From contig OENT01000236.1 of the NCBI GenBank assembly GCA_900239685.1, positions 1 to 64,000 of the forward strand: DNA of 64,000 nucleotides, read 5' to 3'. Of this stretch, positions 63,727 to 64,000 are shown one piece after another. Position 1 is the stretch's first letter. Every line of letters begins with the position of its first letter. Origin of the DNA: Rotaria macrura (lineage: Eukaryota > Rotifera > Eurotatoria > Philodinida > Philodinidae). The translations under genes and the position numbers were made by a program. The notes under the pieces are model-generated. The model was not told where the DNA came from and searched no databases. It was given only the letters and a program-made list of their open reading frames with translations.

Positions 63727-64000
63727 ACAATGTCCATCATTTCGAAATAAGGGCTGCATGGTATAATGTCTTTCTTAATTTTAATTTTAAGTAAAATGTA
63801 TCTATTCGTGTTTTGTTAGTCAACTTGTCGACTGACAAAGATAGGAAACATTTTTTGTCAGTTTTGTTTTTGATTCATTTCAATCTTACTACGTTGTTAC
63901 GAGTTAGAAATCGATTTTCTTGAATACTTATTTTCTTCTAGAAAAACTTGATCCTATTCGATCAAGTATAAATATATACAGTAGAATACTGTGTCGAAAA

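Larger units (their letters stand above)
61366..64000. other. Gene-poor right end
   Basis: No supported gene. A less AT-rich block at about 63030-63420 has overlapping open frames on both strands (62983-63342 minus, 63126-63416 plus) without recognisable motifs; it may be decayed mobile DNA. The palindromes at 63594-63726 are listed separately. Confidence 0.35.

Overview
The window is a strongly AT-rich piece of an animal nuclear genome, most likely from a bdelloid rotifer (inference, with Rotaria-like genomes as the best guess). The reasons are many genes split by GT-AG introns that are often only 50-90 nt long, a gene of the pseudo-ADP-ribosyltransferase plus TPR type that is characteristic of bdelloids, cilium/metazoan families (ZBBX-like, CNBD2-like, SPATA18/Mieap-like, GAREM-like), and scattered decayed DNA transposons. 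I found no tRNA, rRNA, CRISPR or prokaryotic features. Exon models were built by hand from splice signals, reading phase and protein sense, so boundaries are predictions.

Layout. 1.0-5.6 kb (+): B-box zinc-finger protein (ZBBX-like), with a long intron carrying a 0.5 kb repeat. 6.6-7.4 kb (+): small unrecognised gene. 7.7-10.5 kb (+): 11-exon cyclic-nucleotide-binding-domain protein (CNBD2-like). 10.5-22.5 kb: gene-poor stretch holding a second, inverted copy of the 0.5 kb repeat, a Tc1/mariner-like remnant flanked by TA, and the 3' end of a minus-strand gene near 19.7-20.1 kb. 22.6-23.2 kb (+): small three-exon gene facing a minus-strand terminal exon. 25.7-26.8 kb: 84-bp inverted repeats bounding a foldback-type element. 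29.5-30.1 kb (-): 3' part of an unrecognised gene. 36.9-38.4 kb (+): two-exon helical protein of unknown family. 39.1-46.9 kb (+): SPATA18/Mieap-like gene with four candidate first exons, carrying an antisense four-TM gene in an intron. 49.0-49.3 kb: decayed copy of part of a TPR gene. 51.8-53.8 kb (+): 668-residue pseudo-ART/TPR protein. 56.4-58.2 kb (+): CABIT-domain GAREM-like adaptor. 58.3-60.1 kb (+): unrecognised gene. 60.2-61.4 kb (-): type II membrane glycosyltransferase. 61.4-64 kb: no convincing gene; a palindrome and an imperfect hairpin.

There is no operon-like pathway here; the genes look functionally independent. The most notable architecture is the SPATA18-like locus: four separate ATG exons, all ending in the same splice phase, can each feed the same coiled-coil/MIEAP body. 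If expressed, it would give proteins of about 349 to 578 residues that differ only at the N-terminus.
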